Shown here one piece after another: positions 63,284 to 64,000 of a stretch of DNA of 64,000 nt. Under the pieces are notes generated by a model that was not told the origin of the DNA, made no database searches, and saw only the letters and a list, made by a program, of their open reading frames with translations. How positions within the stretch are numbered: the stretch's first letter is position 1; the number at the start of each line of letters is the position of its first letter. The translations under genes were made by a program, and so were the position numbers. The stretch covers positions 434,158,730 to 434,222,729 of the forward strand of contig NC_081407.1 of NCBI RefSeq assembly GCF_030272615.1. The letters are read 5' to 3'. Source of the DNA: Cryptomeria japonica. Lineage: Eukaryota; Streptophyta; Pinopsida; Cupressales; Cupressaceae.

Positions 63284-63806
63284 CGAAAATAAAGGTATAA
63301 TCTGGTCCAAATACATTAATGATCTACTCTATCTATAGTCTCCAGTGTCTTAAAACAAATAAACCACTTGAATGAATTCTAGTCTTCTAATTGCCAATAT
63401 AAATTAGTAAACACCTTACATCCTTTAACAGCTGTATTTACACTACACATTTTGAAAGCTATGTACATGGACAGTCACACATTGAAAGAAGCATTAATAA
63501 GGTTTCTGAACATTATATAGTAGCTAGAGTTAATAGGCCACTTATCAGACTACAAAAGCACTCTTATACAGAGTGGGGGTAGGGAGGGGATGTAAATCAG
63601 TATAACAACAAACTTTTACTTTTCAAATACTTAATTAACCGCAAAAGCAATACTTCAAAACCTAATCGACCACAGCAGTAACACATATGCAAGATCTAGC
63701 AATTGGGAACACAAGATAAACACAAGATTTAGGTGGAAACCCTTGCAGCAGAAAACCATAGCAAAATATTGCTTGTATTACAAACTTCTTATAATCTTCA
63801 TAGGCA
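63284..63806. other. Intronic DNA without recognised features
   Basis: Near 63720-63760 'aggtggaaacccttgcagcagaaaacc' resembles the conserved stretch seen in long plant LTRs. Confidence 0.35.
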
Positions 63807-63836
63807 CCAACACACAGGAGACACCAATCCCCTTAA

Positions 63837-63887
<51 letters not shown>

Positions 63888-63912
63888 ACACAGGAGACAC
63901 CAATCCCCTTAA

Positions 63913-63958
<46 letters not shown>
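63807..63958. repeat. 76-bp tandem duplication with two (CT)n tracts
   Basis: The unit ccaacacacaggagacacca... starts at 63807 and 63883. Each unit ends in an uninterrupted CT run (63842-63882 and 63920-63957). In MRG sense these are (GA)n. Confidence 0.95.
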
Positions 63959-63959
<1 letters not shown>

Positions 63960-64000
63960 AGAGGCACTAAATAGTTCTCATTTGCACATGGTATAGTTGT

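Noticed and set aside
63778-63960. Open frame encoding Arg-Glu repeats
   Set aside because: It is only the translation of the two (CT)n/(GA)n tracts.
62806-64000. Chromodomain exon of MRG
   Set aside because: No frame with the expected chromodomain signature and splice sites was found; it probably lies outside the window.

Overview
This window comes from a large, AT-rich plant nuclear genome crowded with transposable elements. The very long introns, the Copia and Gypsy elements with tRNA-iMet primer sites, and the nested insertions suggest a gymnosperm such as a conifer; that is an inference from style, not proof. There are no bacterial-type operons, rRNA, tRNA or CRISPR arrays.

The backbone is one host gene on the minus strand: the 3' part of an MRG-family (MRG1/MRG2, MORF-related) chromatin protein. 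Six exons lie at 62765-62805, 60288-60392, 59850-59929, 32651-32826, 32112-32196 and 6369-6465. They join in phase, each boundary fits GT/AG, and together they encode 193 C-terminal residues that include the whole MRG domain and the stop codon. The 5' exons, expected to encode the chromodomain, lie beyond position 64000. Two introns are very large, 27,023 bp (59849-32827) and 25,646 bp (32111-6466), while two others are only 358 and 454 bp. Almost everything else in the window sits inside these introns.

The 25.6-kb intron (6466-32111) holds a 333-bp solo LTR with a 5-bp target duplication, an LTR-like repeat with several TATA modules, tandem repeats, a 1.3-kb hAT-type element with an 8-bp target duplication and a Copia gag remnant, a 44/88-bp minisatellite, a 33-bp-arm hairpin, and a decayed non-LTR retrotransposon (LINE) split by an 840-bp solo LTR and a 375-bp miniature LTR element (TRIM).

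The 27-kb intron (32827-59849) holds an old plus-strand Gypsy pol remnant. A young 4.96-kb Copia element sits inside it (LTRs 444/448 bp, target duplication CAAAC). That element keeps gag and protease, but integrase, reverse transcriptase and RNase H are replaced by a long acidic open frame. Next come a full-length 5.64-kb Copia element (293-bp LTRs, target duplication TATAT) and a Tat-like Gypsy pol fragment bracketed by two nearly identical 242-bp direct repeats.

Downstream of the host gene (positions 1-4000) is a head-on junction of a plus-strand Gypsy gag and a minus-strand Copia gag with its 1.1-kb LTR. The strongest candidate for something undescribed is the non-autonomous Copia element at 39263-44218, with its replacement ORF and GC-rich leader full of palindromes and ACGT motifs.
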